Below are positions 48,435-61,148 of a DNA stretch of 64,000 bases, in pieces. The notes beneath the pieces were generated by a model. That model was not told where the DNA came from, ran no database searches, and worked only from the letters and a program-made list of their open reading frames with translations. Within the stretch, counting starts at the first letter, position 1; every line of letters starts with the position of its first letter. Both the position numbers and the translations under genes were made by a program. The stretch is from Stygiobacter sp. (GTDB lineage Bacteria > Pseudomonadota > Alphaproteobacteria > Rhodospirillales > Magnetospirillaceae): assembly GCA_006218045.1 (NCBI GenBank), contig VBWB01000006.1, forward strand, positions 181,237 through 245,236. The letters run 5' to 3'.

Positions 48435-48845
48435 ATGCCGACCATGCGCAAGCCATGGCACAGCCGGACCGGTCAGGACGACAGCGTCATCCCGCTGATG
48501 GCGGGGCCGGTGGGCTTTGGCCTGATGCGCTGGTTGCCGCTGGTCGTCGTCTATCTGTTGCTGGTCTTGGGATTGGGCGCGTTCGCCGATGATATCGGCT
48601 GGGGGCCGGCCCGTGTGGCGGCCAAGATCGGCCCGGCCTGCATCGGCGGCCTGGATTTGATCCGCCGCCTGGGCACCCGCCATTACCGCTGGATCAACCC
48701 AGCGGGCGGAATCAGCGTCACCCCGGCCAGCCTTCTTGACCGCCTGACCTTTCGCGAATGCGGCTGGTATTTTCCACTGATCAACGCGCCCGTGCCGCTA
48801 TGGCTGCTGGGGGGCATCATCACGCTGATCGCTCTTGGCGATTAA
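48435..48845 (+). CDS. Hypothetical membrane protein next to norC
   Basis: A 136-residue protein with two membrane segments: LPLVVVYLLLVLGLGAF (about 34-50) and PLWLLGGIITLIALG (about 120-134). It is divergent from norC and overlaps the hemerythrin gene tail-to-tail by four bases. No family was recognised. Position suggests a NO-related role, but it is not NorE or NorF by any motif I can see. The RBS is weak, so the start is uncertain. Confidence 0.6.
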   Translation: MPTMRKPWHSRTGQDDSVIPLMAGPVGFGLMRWLPLVVVYLLLVLGLGAFADDIGWGPARVAAKIGPACIGGLDLIRRLGTRHYRWINPAGGISVTPASLLDRLTFRECGWYFPLINAPVPLWLLGGIITLIALGD

Positions 48846-49273
48846 CGCCCCGGGTCGCGTACCCGGCGGGTCAGCGCCCAATTGCCCAGGCGGCGGTCGC
48901 ATTCGGGGATATGTTCCGACACCCATTGCGCCACCACCTCGCGCACCACCTGACGGTCCAGATCGGCGCAGACATTGGCGTCGCGCATATGGCGCAATCG
49001 CTCGATGATGCGCCAGTGCTCGCGGCGATGGTGGTCCTCATGCGGATAGGCCGCCTCCGCCATCAGGCTTTCCTGATGGCGGAAGGTGCGGTCCAGGAAC
49101 CTGGTCAAGGCCGTCAGCCGGGTACACTCGGTGCGGTCGCAATGGCCGTTCGACTGGCGGCGACACTCCACCCCCGGCTCGAACAACCGGCCCATGACAT
49201 AGCACAGACCTTCGGTACCGCGATCGATGTCGCGCACCCCGGTGGACAAGCTCTGCGGGCTGGCCATGGGCAT
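48842..49273 (-). CDS. Degenerate bacteriohemerythrin-like protein with Cys-rich insertion
   Basis: A 143-residue protein. The second half fits the hemerythrin pattern: FRHQESLMAEAAYP, then HxxxH (HRREH), and a later EHIPECD. Aligned to the family, the His/His/His plus Asp set of one iron is kept. The first-helix His and the ExxH-type residues of the other iron (family His and Glu before LM) are replaced (IDRGTEGL; TFRHQE). An insertion with Cys spacing C-x7-C-x4-C (CRRQSNGHCDRTEC) is unusual. It may bind a single metal or NO. ATG 49273 has GGGGA upstream; ATG 49267 is possible. Confidence 0.72.
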   Translation of the reverse strand: MPMASPQSLSTGVRDIDRGTEGLCYVMGRLFEPGVECRRQSNGHCDRTECTRLTALTRFLDRTFRHQESLMAEAAYPHEDHHRREHWRIIERLRHMRDANVCADLDRQVVREVVAQWVSEHIPECDRRLGNWALTRRVRDPGR

Positions 49274-49422
49274 CTTGTTTCGTCCCCGATACGCCGATTG
49301 TGTGGCTTTCGTGAACGGTACGGCAGGGGGCGGTGCAACAGCAACGATTAATAATAGTATCTTTTTTACCGAATTTTTATGGAGCGGGAAGCGGTTGACA
49401 AAGCAGTGCGGCACCGATTATG

Positions 49423-49444
49423 TTGCGAATGATTTTCACTTGCA
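49423..49444 (+). promoter_or_regulatory. Fur-like box upstream of the PadR-like gene
   Basis: Begins TTGCGAATGATT and ends CTTGCA, an imperfect dyad similar to proteobacterial Fur boxes and to the sites at 14410 and 16478. It ends 12 nt before the ATG at 49457, so binding would block the transcript of the PadR-like/irr pair. It lies between two divergent genes, so it could also affect the hemerythrin gene. Confidence 0.55.
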
Positions 49445-49456
49445 TATAGGTCCGTC

Positions 49457-50083
49457 ATGACCCATTCCCGTCCCGCCACCATGGTCTTTACCGGCTCCAG
49501 CCGCCCCATGGGACCGGGAGATTTCATCTGGCTGACGGCACTGGGCTGCGCCGCGCGCGGACCGACCACGGCGGAAGCGGTGTGCGCCTGCCTCGACACG
49601 GTGGCGGCGGGACAATGGGCGCCGTCGCCGCACCTGATCTGTGATTGCCTGGATGAAATGGCCCGGGCCCGCCACCTGGATTTCAGCCATGACGGACATT
49701 ACGGCCTGTTCACCATCACCCCCCAGGGGCGCGGTATCCTGGCCATGATGCTGGCCCTGCCGGTGGACCGCCCGAGCACGCCCTTGGGGCAGGTAGGGTT
49801 GCGGCTGAAATTGGCCTTCCTCGATCTCGCCGACGCGGAGGATCGCATCGCTCACCTGACCGATTTGATCGAAATTCACGCCCGCGAGCTGGCTCAGCGC
49901 CCGCAGACCTGCACCAGTTGCAACGCCCCGGGCTGTTTCGGCCGCATGTGGAGCGACCACCACACCGACTCGCTGCGCCGCGACCTGGACCTGCTGCAGC
50001 GCATGCTGAACATCAGCAACACCCAAAGTCGAGGAGATGGTTGTTCCGCACATGGAATGCGCATAAACTGCATTTCAAATTAA
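49457..50083 (+). CDS. PadR-like winged-helix regulator with C-terminal Cys motif
   Basis: A 208-residue protein. An N-terminal winged helix (DFIWLTALGCAARG, ICDCLDEMARARHLDF, GLFTITPQGRGIL) resembles PadR. A helical C-terminal part contains CTSCNAPGCFGRMW (C-x2-C-x4-C), possibly binding a metal, a cluster or haem. Together with the Fur-like box and the irr gene 22 nt downstream this suggests iron or NO sensing. The last about 25 residues are poorly conserved looking. Family call is tentative. Confidence 0.62.
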   Translation: MTHSRPATMVFTGSSRPMGPGDFIWLTALGCAARGPTTAEAVCACLDTVAAGQWAPSPHLICDCLDEMARARHLDFSHDGHYGLFTITPQGRGILAMMLALPVDRPSTPLGQVGLRLKLAFLDLADAEDRIAHLTDLIEIHARELAQRPQTCTSCNAPGCFGRMWSDHHTDSLRRDLDLLQRMLNISNTQSRGDGCSAHGMRINCISN

Positions 50084-50105
50084 GGTTATTTCGCGAGGAT
50101 GAGAC

Positions 50106-50507
50106 GTGCTGCGTATCGATGAAGCGACGCTGCGAGGCGCCGGAATCCGCCCCACCCGTCAGCGCCTGACCATCGGTCGGCTGATCGAGGATGGCGGCAG
50201 CCGCCACCTGACCCCCGACAGCCTGCACCAGGAGGCCTTGACCCAAGGCATGCGCCTGTCATTGGCCACCGTCTACAACACGCTGAACGAGTTCGCCGCC
50301 GCCGGTCTGGTCAAGCGCGTGCCCATGGGCGAACGCAGCTGGTTTTGCACCAACACCGCCGAGCACCACCATTTCTATCACGAAGCCACCGGCCGCATCG
50401 AGGACATCCCCGGCTGCCAGCCGCAGGTGATGGGCCTGCCCGACGCCCCCGAGGGCATGGAAGTGGCCGGCATCGATGTCATCGTCCGGCTGCGCCGGGC
50501 ATCATAA
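50106..50507 (+). CDS. irr: Irr-type iron response regulator (Fur superfamily)
   Basis: A 133-residue Fur-fold regulator. Winged helix RPTRQRLTIGRLI and LATVYNTLNEFAAAGLVKRV, then AEHHHFYHEATG. The HHHFY stretch is the Irr signature in alphaproteobacteria, where haem causes degradation and the protein controls iron-using genes. GTG 50106 has GAGGATGAG upstream. It is probably co-transcribed with the PadR-like gene under a Fur-like box, a Fur-to-Irr link. A plain Fur or Mur protein is less likely because its Cys pairs are absent. Confidence 0.85.
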   Translation: MLRIDEATLRGAGIRPTRQRLTIGRLIEDGGSRHLTPDSLHQEALTQGMRLSLATVYNTLNEFAAAGLVKRVPMGERSWFCTNTAEHHHFYHEATGRIEDIPGCQPQVMGLPDAPEGMEVAGIDVIVRLRRAS

Positions 50508-50530
50508 AGTCGTGCGACCGCGCCGGGCAT

Positions 50531-50584
50531 CGTTGACTGAAGCGGAGAAAAAATAGGCTTGGGGCGGCCCTGCGCCTATTTTTC
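50531..50584 (-). repeat. 53-nt dispersed hairpin element, copy 2 (inverted)
   Basis: Reverse complement of the block at 23997-24049, with one substitution and one extra A. The hairpin arms are 50549-50558 and 50574-50583. It lies between convergent irr and the RTX gene. A 16-mer, CGGGGAAAAGTACACC, follows at 50611-50626, as it does after copy 1 (24048-24063), on the same strand in both places. Confidence 0.8.
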
Positions 50585-50658
50585 GCTTTTACGTTTTACC
50601 GCCTTTGAATCGGGGAAAAGTACACCGAGGCAAAGCCGAGGGACTTTTTCACGGTCGC

Positions 50659-54375
<3,717 letters not shown>

Positions 54376-54393
54376 CTTTCTGGGAATGACTGA

Positions 54394-55746
54394 TCAGGGT
54401 AGTCTGAACCAATTCAGTGAAAAAATCACTTCATTGCGCAAAAGCGGGTCGAAAACCATGCGCAAGATGGATTTGCGGCCAATGATGATGGACGCGGTAC
54501 CGGCCATGCCCGAGCGCACCGCATGGACTTGGCCCTTGCCATCGGTGAGCACCGCCTGATCCGACTGGATCACCACCTTGTAATAGGTGTTGACGGTATT
54601 GCCCTGGACTTCCTCGATGGAATCGGCACCCACCGCCAGCACCCGGCCCGGCAATTGACCGTATCTGAACGGATCATAGGCGGACAGGCGGATGCGGGCG
54701 GCCAATCCCTCGCGCAGATGGCCGATATCCTGGGGCGGCACCTTGGCCTCCACCACCAGGGCGTCATCCAGGGGGACGATATCCATCAAGGTGTCGCCGG
54801 GCTTGGCCACCTGACCGACGCTGGTGATCGCCGCCATCTTGACCACGCCGCGCACCGGCGAGCGCACTTCCGAGCGCGATTCGCGATCGGTGGCCACCTC
54901 CATGGTCGCTTTCAGCGCGGCGATTTCCGCCTCGGCCTTGCTGATTTCCTCCAGCACCTCGGTGCGCCAGCCCTTCTCGAACTCGTTGAGCTTGGCGTCG
55001 GCTTCCGACAGTTGCGCCTGGAGCCGCGAGATGGTGTCGCGCGCGGTGGACACCTCGGTGTCCAGCATCAGCTGTTCGCGTTCCAGCTTGACGATTTCCT
55101 GATTGCCGACGACGCCGACCTCATAGGCCTTTTTCTTGATGCGCATTTCCTCGGTGCCCTTGGATTGGGCCCGGGCCAAGCCGGCATGGCGGGTCTCGGT
55201 CTCGACCACCTCGCGTCGGCGCCGCTCCATTTCGCGCTGGATCACCGTCACCTGCTGGGCCCGATGGGCCAGCCGCTCGCCATGGATGCTGGTTTCACGG
55301 CGCTTGGTGTCTGCGTCGATATCCACGCCCGCGGGCCAGACGATGTCCTTGGCCCCGGACAGATCGGCCTTCAGCCGTGCCGCGCGGGCGTGGAAGGCCG
55401 ACCAGCGGGCACGGCGGTCGGCCAGATCCTGCGCCCCTTGCGAATTGACCAGCCGCACCAATACCTCGCCCTCGGCGACGAAGGCGCCTTCGCGCACCAG
55501 CACTTCCTGGATGGTGCCGCCCTCGAAATGCTGGACCCGGCGCACCTGTCCCGACGGCTCGATGCGGGCGGGCGCCGTCACCACCTCGTCCAGTTCCAGC
55601 ACCGCCGCCGCCGCGCTCAGACCGACAAAGGCAACGACGCACCAGCCCAGCAGCCAATTGGCCGAAGGCGGCGTCAGCTTGGGGGCGATGCCGTGGATGG
55701 GGCTGCGAAAGACGTCAAGGCCAGGATCGAGGCGTTTGTCGGCCAT
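54394..55746 (-). CDS. HlyD family type 1 secretion periplasmic adaptor
   Basis: A 450-residue membrane fusion protein. An N-terminal membrane helix (WCVVAFVGLSAAAAVLEL) leads to a biotinyl-lipoyl-like segment, a long coiled coil (about 110-300) and a beta-barrel domain (SEVRSPVRGVVKMAAI; VPPQDIGHLREG). It links the inner-membrane exporter with the TolC-like protein. Four bases separate it from the ABC gene and 18 from the substrate gene. Confidence 0.92.
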   Translation of the reverse strand: MADKRLDPGLDVFRSPIHGIAPKLTPPSANWLLGWCVVAFVGLSAAAAVLELDEVVTAPARIEPSGQVRRVQHFEGGTIQEVLVREGAFVAEGEVLVRLVNSQGAQDLADRRARWSAFHARAARLKADLSGAKDIVWPAGVDIDADTKRRETSIHGERLAHRAQQVTVIQREMERRRREVVETETRHAGLARAQSKGTEEMRIKKKAYEVGVVGNQEIVKLEREQLMLDTEVSTARDTISRLQAQLSEADAKLNEFEKGWRTEVLEEISKAEAEIAALKATMEVATDRESRSEVRSPVRGVVKMAAITSVGQVAKPGDTLMDIVPLDDALVVEAKVPPQDIGHLREGLAARIRLSAYDPFRYGQLPGRVLAVGADSIEEVQGNTVNTYYKVVIQSDQAVLTDGKGQVHAVRSGMAGTASIIIGRKSILRMVFDPLLRNEVIFSLNWFRLP

Positions 55747-55749
55747 GGC

Positions 55750-57789
55750 CTAAGCCCCCCGTGGCGCAGCGGCAGGGGCGGCGGCGGGCGGGTTGCGGTC
55801 GGCCACCCGCACGATCTTGCCGCGATCCATGGTGGCGACGCGCTGGGCCAGGGCGGTGACCGCCGCCCGGTGCGAGATCACCACCAAGGTGCGCTGGCCG
55901 ATGCTTTTATGGATGCCGGCGATGGCCCGGCGCTCGGTCGCCTCGTCCAGGGCGGCGGTGGGTTCATCCAAAATGGTCACCGGCGCCGCTTGCAGCAAGG
56001 CGCGGGCCAGGGCGACCAATTGCCGTTGGCCGCCGGAAAGATTGCGCCCGCCTTCCATCACCTCGAAATCCAGGCCCATGCCCACCGGCATCACCCCGCC
56101 CGCGCCCAAGCCGTTGAGCATGGCCACCATGTCGTCATCGGAGACCAGTCCGTTCAGCGACAGATTGGTGCGCAAGGTGCCGGAATAAAGCGGCGGATTT
56201 TGCGGGCACACCGCCAGATGGCGGCGCAGATCGGCGGGATCGATCAGGGCGATGTCGACGCCGTCCAGCATGACCCGTCCGCTTTGCGGGCGGATAATGC
56301 CGGTCAGCACCTTTTCCAAGGTGGTCTTGCCCGATCCCGATGGCCCCACCACCGCCAGACGCTGGCCGGCGGCCACCGTCAGGTCGATAGCGTCCAGCAC
56401 CGGATGCGAGGCGCCGGGATAGCGGGCCACCACCCCGTCCACGATCATCTGCCCCTGCGCCACCGGGCGATGAATGAGCGCCGCCCCCAGGGGCCGTTCG
56501 GTCGGACGCCCGGTGACCGTGCGCAAGGCTTCCAACGAGGCCAGCGCCGCCAGGGTCTGCGGCACCACCGCCACCAATTGCATGGTGGCGCCGGTGAAGC
56601 GGGTGGCCAGCATGGTGGCGGCCAGGATGACACCAGCGCTCATATCGCCTTCCACCGCCCGCCAGCCGCCCAGGCCGATGGCGATCAGCATGGCCAGGTT
56701 CTGCGCCAGCATGGACAGATTGCCGCGCGCCGCCGCCACCGTGCGGATGGCCCGCGCGGCGGTGGCGTACAGCACCGTGCCCTGGCGAAAGCGCCCCTGC
56801 AAATAGGTCTGGGCACCGACGCGGCGCACGGTTTCCGGGTCGCTGAAGGATTCCTGCGCCGCCTGGGCGCGGAAGCTGGCGGCGCGCGACAATTCGCGGT
56901 GCAGCAGCTTTTGCCGGTGCAAGGCGATGAAGGTGGACAGGCTGACCAGGACATTAAGGGCGAAAATGGCCAGGGCGATCATCGGGTCGCACAAAAACAG
57001 CCCGAACAGGAACAGCGCCATGAACGGCAGATCGGCCAGCAGCGACACCGCCGCCGCGCCGAAGCCGTCGCGGATGGAATCGAAATCCTGCAACATGCGC
57101 ATCAGATGGCCCGAGGGTGCTGCGGCGCCATCGAAGCGGGTTTCCAGGATGCGGCGATGCATGTCCATGGCCAGCCGCACATTGCCGTCATGCAAGGCGT
57201 CTTCCACGAACAAGCCGCGCAGGCGGCGGAACACCTGCTCGAACAAGGCGGCGGCCAGGAACAGACCGGCCAGGGCAGCGAGGGAATCGAGCAAGCCGTG
57301 CGGCAACACCCGGTCGTAAACCTGGGCCGAGAACAACGGCGCCGCCAAAGCCAGCACATTGGCCAACCCCCCGGCCAGGGCAGCACGCAGCACCATGGGT
57401 TTCCACGAGGCCAGCAAGGCCGGCCACGACGTGGGGATGGCGCTTTCCGCCGTATCCAGCCGTGGGCGGATGAATAGGACCGGCGCCGTCTCGGCCACCG
57501 GCGCCGGCGTGTTGAGCGGGCGCGAGGTCAAGCCGGCCAGCACCACGCAGGGCAACAGATCGGCGGCAAGCACAGCAAGCTTGACCCGGGGCTCGAAATG
57601 GGCGGCGAAGCCATGGCGGCCCAAGGCGGTGATCCATGGCGCCGGTGCCGCCTCGGCCTCGGCCATGCGCCAGGAATCGCGCAAGGCCGACGCCGCCACC
57701 ACATGACCCATGGCGCGCAGACAGGCGGATACCGCCTTGGCCTCGGCCTCCAGTTCCGCCGGATCAGCGGGTGAGATGGGCGACGACAC
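55750..57789 (-). CDS. Type 1 secretion ABC exporter with degenerate C39-like N-domain
   Basis: A 679-residue exporter. The N-terminal about 130 residues resemble a peptidase C39 domain but the catalytic Cys is absent, as in LapB-type exporters of RTX adhesins. A six-helix membrane domain follows, then the ATPase with Walker [10 protein letters not shown], signature [16 protein letters not shown] and Walker [16 protein letters not shown] 57789 is preferred, with GGAG upstream inside the TolC gene; longer frames lack support. It overlaps the TolC-like gene by 26 nt. Confidence 0.9.
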   Translation of the reverse strand: MSSPISPADPAELEAEAKAVSACLRAMGHVVAASALRDSWRMAEAEAAPAPWITALGRHGFAAHFEPRVKLAVLAADLLPCVVLAGLTSRPLNTPAPVAETAPVLFIRPRLDTAESAIPTSWPALLASWKPMVLRAALAGGLANVLALAAPLFSAQVYDRVLPHGLLDSLAALAGLFLAAALFEQVFRRLRGLFVEDALHDGNVRLAMDMHRRILETRFDGAAAPSGHLMRMLQDFDSIRDGFGAAAVSLLADLPFMALFLFGLFLCDPMIALAIFALNVLVSLSTFIALHRQKLLHRELSRAASFRAQAAQESFSDPETVRRVGAQTYLQGRFRQGTVLYATAARAIRTVAAARGNLSMLAQNLAMLIAIGLGGWRAVEGDMSAGVILAATMLATRFTGATMQLVAVVPQTLAALASLEALRTVTGRPTERPLGAALIHRPVAQGQMIVDGVVARYPGASHPVLDAIDLTVAAGQRLAVVGPSGSGKTTLEKVLTGIIRPQSGRVMLDGVDIALIDPADLRRHLAVCPQNPPLYSGTLRTNLSLNGLVSDDDMVAMLNGLGAGGVMPVGMGLDFEVMEGGRNLSGGQRQLVALARALLQAAPVTILDEPTAALDEATERRAIAGIHKSIGQRTLVVISHRAAVTALAQRVATMDRGKIVRVADRNPPAAAPAAAPRGA

Positions 57790-59239
57790 GGATTGAAGGC
57801 TCCAGGGCAGCGGTCGGGCGGGTCTCCGGCATGGGCGGCTGCGGGTCCAGCCCCATGGCCGCATTCAGCCGCGCCTTGGCTGCTTGCAGGTCGGAATACA
57901 GGATGAAGCGGCGCAAAGTGGACAGCATGGACGAGGCCTCGGCCTTGATTTCCTCCATGGCGCTGCCGCTGCCGGCGGAGCGCGACTTGCCGGCCAGCGA
58001 GGTGATGCGGCGGTCGATGCCGGCCATCTGCTCGGTCAGGCGGAATTCCTTCATGGCGTGGCGATACTGGATATCGGCCACCCGCACCTGGGTGACCACC
58101 GCCATGCCCAGGGCCAAACGGCGGGCGCGGGTGATTTCCGCCACGTTCTGCGCCTGACCGATGCGCTTGGGGGCGCTGAGGAAATCCACCAGATTCCACG
58201 CCACCTGCACGCCGGCATCGGCCCAGGCGTTGTATTTGAGATAGGAATTGGCGTCGTAATGGCCGCCGATGAAGGGGCCGATGCCGGGCAGCGACTTCAA
58301 CAGCTCGGTATAGATTTCCTGAACGTCGATGCGGAACTGGGCTTCCTCACCGCGCAATTCCGGACGGTTGTCCAGGGCCACTTGCTGCAACGCCTCGACA
58401 TCGGCGGCGGGCGGGTCGACCACCAGGGTGCCGCCTTCCTTCAACTCGGCCAATTGGAAGGCGCTATGGGACTGCACCCCCATCAACCCGGCCAGATCGG
58501 CCCGCGCGGTGGCGGTCTGGCGCTGCATCTCGGCGATCTGGCGCATGGTGTCGACGATGGCGCGCTGATGCGCCAGCATCTGCATGGGGTCACCGACCTG
58601 ACTGCGCTCGGCTTCCTCGGCATCCTTGACCGAACGGATCAGACGCAATTCCAGAGCGTTGTATTTTCTTTCGGCGTATTCATTGATGACCGCCTTCCAA
58701 TAAGCCGCCTGCACGTCCTGGATCAGCAGATGCAGGGCGCGGCGGCGCTTCTCCTGGACCAGGGTGATACGGTCGGCTTCCTGATCGGCGCGCAGCATGG
58801 CGATGCCGAAATCCATCAGGTTCCAGGTGGCGGTCAGATCACCGGTGCGGCTGATGACGTCGTCACTGGTGGAATAATTGCCGGTGGTGCCGGCGGACAG
58901 ATCCTTGGATGTGGTCGCCTTGCGCGGACCACGCCGGCTGAGCCCGCCCTTGGCCGCCATTTCCGGCAGCAGGGCGAAGATGGACAGATCGGCCTTGCCC
59001 TGGGCCAACACCTCTTCCAGCAACTTGACGCGGGAATCCAGATTATGGGCCACCGCCAGGGCAATGGCGTCATCCACCGTCAGCGGCTGCGCCAGCATTT
59101 CCTGCGGTACGCTTTCGGCGTGACGCTTGAGATCGGCGCTGATTTCGCCCAGGGCCTCGGGCTCAAGCGCACAAGCCGACAACGACACCGCCACCATGGC
59201 GACGACAAAGCCGGTTTGAAGGGGTTTTCGCAAGCTCAC
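57764..59239 (-). CDS. TolC family outer membrane lipoprotein
   Basis: A 491-residue outer-membrane efflux-type protein. GTG 59239 has AAGGA upstream and gives a lipoprotein signal with the lipobox LSAC (SLSACALEP). TolC-like coiled-coil repeats follow (DDAIALAVAHNLDSRVKLLEEV; LDNRPELRGEEAQFRID). It starts the secretion operon, and its upstream side is abutted by the recombinase gene within about 13-25 nt, which leaves almost no room for a native promoter. Confidence 0.87.
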   Translation of the reverse strand: MSLRKPLQTGFVVAMVAVSLSACALEPEALGEISADLKRHAESVPQEMLAQPLTVDDAIALAVAHNLDSRVKLLEEVLAQGKADLSIFALLPEMAAKGGLSRRGPRKATTSKDLSAGTTGNYSTSDDVISRTGDLTATWNLMDFGIAMLRADQEADRITLVQEKRRRALHLLIQDVQAAYWKAVINEYAERKYNALELRLIRSVKDAEEAERSQVGDPMQMLAHQRAIVDTMRQIAEMQRQTATARADLAGLMGVQSHSAFQLAELKEGGTLVVDPPAADVEALQQVALDNRPELRGEEAQFRIDVQEIYTELLKSLPGIGPFIGGHYDANSYLKYNAWADAGVQVAWNLVDFLSAPKRIGQAQNVAEITRARRLALGMAVVTQVRVADIQYRHAMKEFRLTEQMAGIDRRITSLAGKSRSAGSGSAMEEIKAEASSMLSTLRRFILYSDLQAAKARLNAAMGLDPQPPMPETRPTAALEPSIRVVAHLTR

Positions 59240-59251
59240 GCTGATGTCCTT

Positions 59252-60757
59252 CTGACAACAGCTTTCATTACTAAATTCAAACCGCTTAACGAGAGGTTTA
59301 ACGCAACACACAAAGTTTGGGGATACGCCACCGAATGGTACGACGAGACTAACCAACTGATCCTGTTCCAGCGCCCGTCCTCACGCGGACGGGGACGGTT
59401 CTATTTCCGCCTCCAAATTCCTGGCCAACCGCGCAAAGAGGGATTGGTCGCCGCCGAGTTCCGCTACAGCCCCATGCATCTGGCGAAGGCGGGTCAAGAA
59501 TTCGATTTCGAGAGCGTTCAGAGGAATGGACCGCCCGAGGAGATCATCGAGTTCGGCAAGCGGATTGTCTACCGCTACCGGGAACAGGTTGGGAAAGGCA
59601 AACGGCTGAACTCTCGCCGCACGCCAACCCTGGCTGAAGCGGCAGCGGACTATCTCGACGATCTCCTCGAACTGCAAGGGCTTGGGCAGGTCAGTTGGAC
59701 GAAGTACGAGCATCACCGCAGCTTCATCTCCCGCTACGTCGCCCAGTATGACGTATTCAAGAAGAAGCTCATTGACGAGGTTGATTCGGTCGATCTGGCG
59801 GTTTGGCAACGGTGGCGCGACACCTATTGGATCGCCGGACCGGGCGCTCGCATCGACACCATCGAATCCCTGCGCAATGGCAAGCCATACGTTCGGCGCA
59901 TCACCGCCAAAGAGAAGACCATGCCCGCTGCAACGACCAAGAGCAAGGAATGGTCCTACCTGCGGGCGGTGTTCAAATTCGCTCGCCGCCAACGGCACGT
60001 CACGTCGGTCCCCGAGCATGAACCTACGACCACAGACACCCCCTCGTCGCCATCCAGCCCCACACCGCATTTCACCCAGGCAGACTGGAAACATCTGTTG
60101 GAGGCGGTTCCCGATTGGCTGAACCCTCCGAGGCTGGTGGGCGACAATCGAAGAATCCGCCAACTGTGCTGGTGGTTTTGCCTGATCCTGCGGGCTTATG
60201 GTCTTCGAGTGGCGGAGGGCTACCAACTGAAATTCTCCTCGATTCTGCCCGACGTATGCCCCCACAGCGAAGAGGTCTATGCGAAACTTCGCATCAATGC
60301 GGTGAAGTCCTTGGTCAAGCCCCGCACCGCCGAACCCATCGAACACATGCAGACAGAAATCTCCACCATCCTCATGAAGACGCTCCCCGCCTACTACGAG
60401 GCGCAATTCGGACGGAAGCCCGGTGCGAACGACCCTCTGTGGATGCACCGGGATGGCGCCGCCATTGGCTCGTTCGCCAACAGCTTCGACAGCCTTCTGG
60501 AGCAGGCGGAACTGACGCACGACGTATACGGCCACGATTTCGACCTCACCAGCATCCGTCACACCACGATCACCGAGGAAATCGAGACGACCGACCTGAA
60601 CCCCGGCGTCATCGCAACCTGGGCTGGGACTAGCATCGCCATGCTGGACAAGACCTACAACCACGCCATGGGCGTTCGGGCGCGCCGGCAGGAACGGGAG
60701 CGGCGGGAGAGATTGCGGAAGATGGTGGAGAAGGAGAAGGAGAAGGCTAAGACCTGA
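59252..60757 (+). CDS. Tyrosine recombinase/integrase, 5' end uncertain
   Basis: A frame of about 500 residues of a phage-type integrase. The N-terminal part (ERFNATHKVWGYATEWYDE) and a core-binding domain precede the catalytic domain. Catalytic residues appear as LRAYGLRVAEGYQL (Arg), TSIRHTTI (Arg-His, with the usual first His replaced) and LDKTYNHAM (Tyr nucleophile). No ATG, GTG or TTG is seen in frame before about 59443, although similarity-like sequence begins near 59264; the start is CTG 59252, an ATT, or is missing. It may have lost its 5' end by insertion next to the tolC gene. Confidence 0.8.
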   Translation: MTTAFITKFKPLNERFNATHKVWGYATEWYDETNQLILFQRPSSRGRGRFYFRLQIPGQPRKEGLVAAEFRYSPMHLAKAGQEFDFESVQRNGPPEEIIEFGKRIVYRYREQVGKGKRLNSRRTPTLAEAAADYLDDLLELQGLGQVSWTKYEHHRSFISRYVAQYDVFKKKLIDEVDSVDLAVWQRWRDTYWIAGPGARIDTIESLRNGKPYVRRITAKEKTMPAATTKSKEWSYLRAVFKFARRQRHVTSVPEHEPTTTDTPSSPSSPTPHFTQADWKHLLEAVPDWLNPPRLVGDNRRIRQLCWWFCLILRAYGLRVAEGYQLKFSSILPDVCPHSEEVYAKLRINAVKSLVKPRTAEPIEHMQTEISTILMKTLPAYYEAQFGRKPGANDPLWMHRDGAAIGSFANSFDSLLEQAELTHDVYGHDFDLTSIRHTTITEEIETTDLNPGVIATWAGTSIAMLDKTYNHAMGVRARRQERERRERLRKMVEKEKEKAKT

Positions 60758-61148
60758 GGACGCCCACATCAAAGGGCGGCAAATCGTATTCGTCTACGAT
60801 AACCTCTTCACCATCCAAGCCGATCTCGATGACCTTGTTGATCAGGTCGTCGCGGTCGCCGAGGTGAGCGAACACCGCGCGAAGTAGCGCCCGCTGAATC
60901 TCGGGCTTCACCTGCGGCAGCAGGATGATCAGACCGGCATGGATGGCTTCACGGGCATACAGCCGCCGAAAATCCACGGCATTGTTCGTCACCAGGATGA
61001 AGCCATCACGGCGCACCCGCTCCATCACCTCAGGGTCTTTCCAGCCCTGCATGCCGAGGTGGACGACGTGGTGCGCCTCGTGACCTGCGCGATTGGCGAC
61101 CTCCACCAGCGACATATGGAGGCACTCGTCGATGAGCAACCGAATCAA
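60747..61148 (-). CDS. DUF5615 PIN-like toxin
   Basis: A 133-residue PIN-like protein. It begins MIRLLIDECLHMSLVEVANR, and has the late ILVTNNAVDFRRLY, carrying the acidic residues of a nuclease site. DUF5615 proteins pair with DUF433 proteins as toxin-antitoxin systems. It overlaps the antitoxin stop by four bases (ATGA) and the recombinase 3' end by 11 nt. Confidence 0.87.
   Translation of the reverse strand: MIRLLIDECLHMSLVEVANRAGHEAHHVVHLGMQGWKDPEVMERVRRDGFILVTNNAVDFRRLYAREAIHAGLIILLPQVKPEIQRALLRAVFAHLGDRDDLINKVIEIGLDGEEVIVDEYDLPPFDVGVLRS

Noticed and set aside
57884..59251. Very long plus-strand open frame running from inside the tolC-like gene into the recombinase
   Set aside because: Its first 450 codons are antisense to a clear TolC family gene; only the last part, after about 59252, shows integrase motifs.
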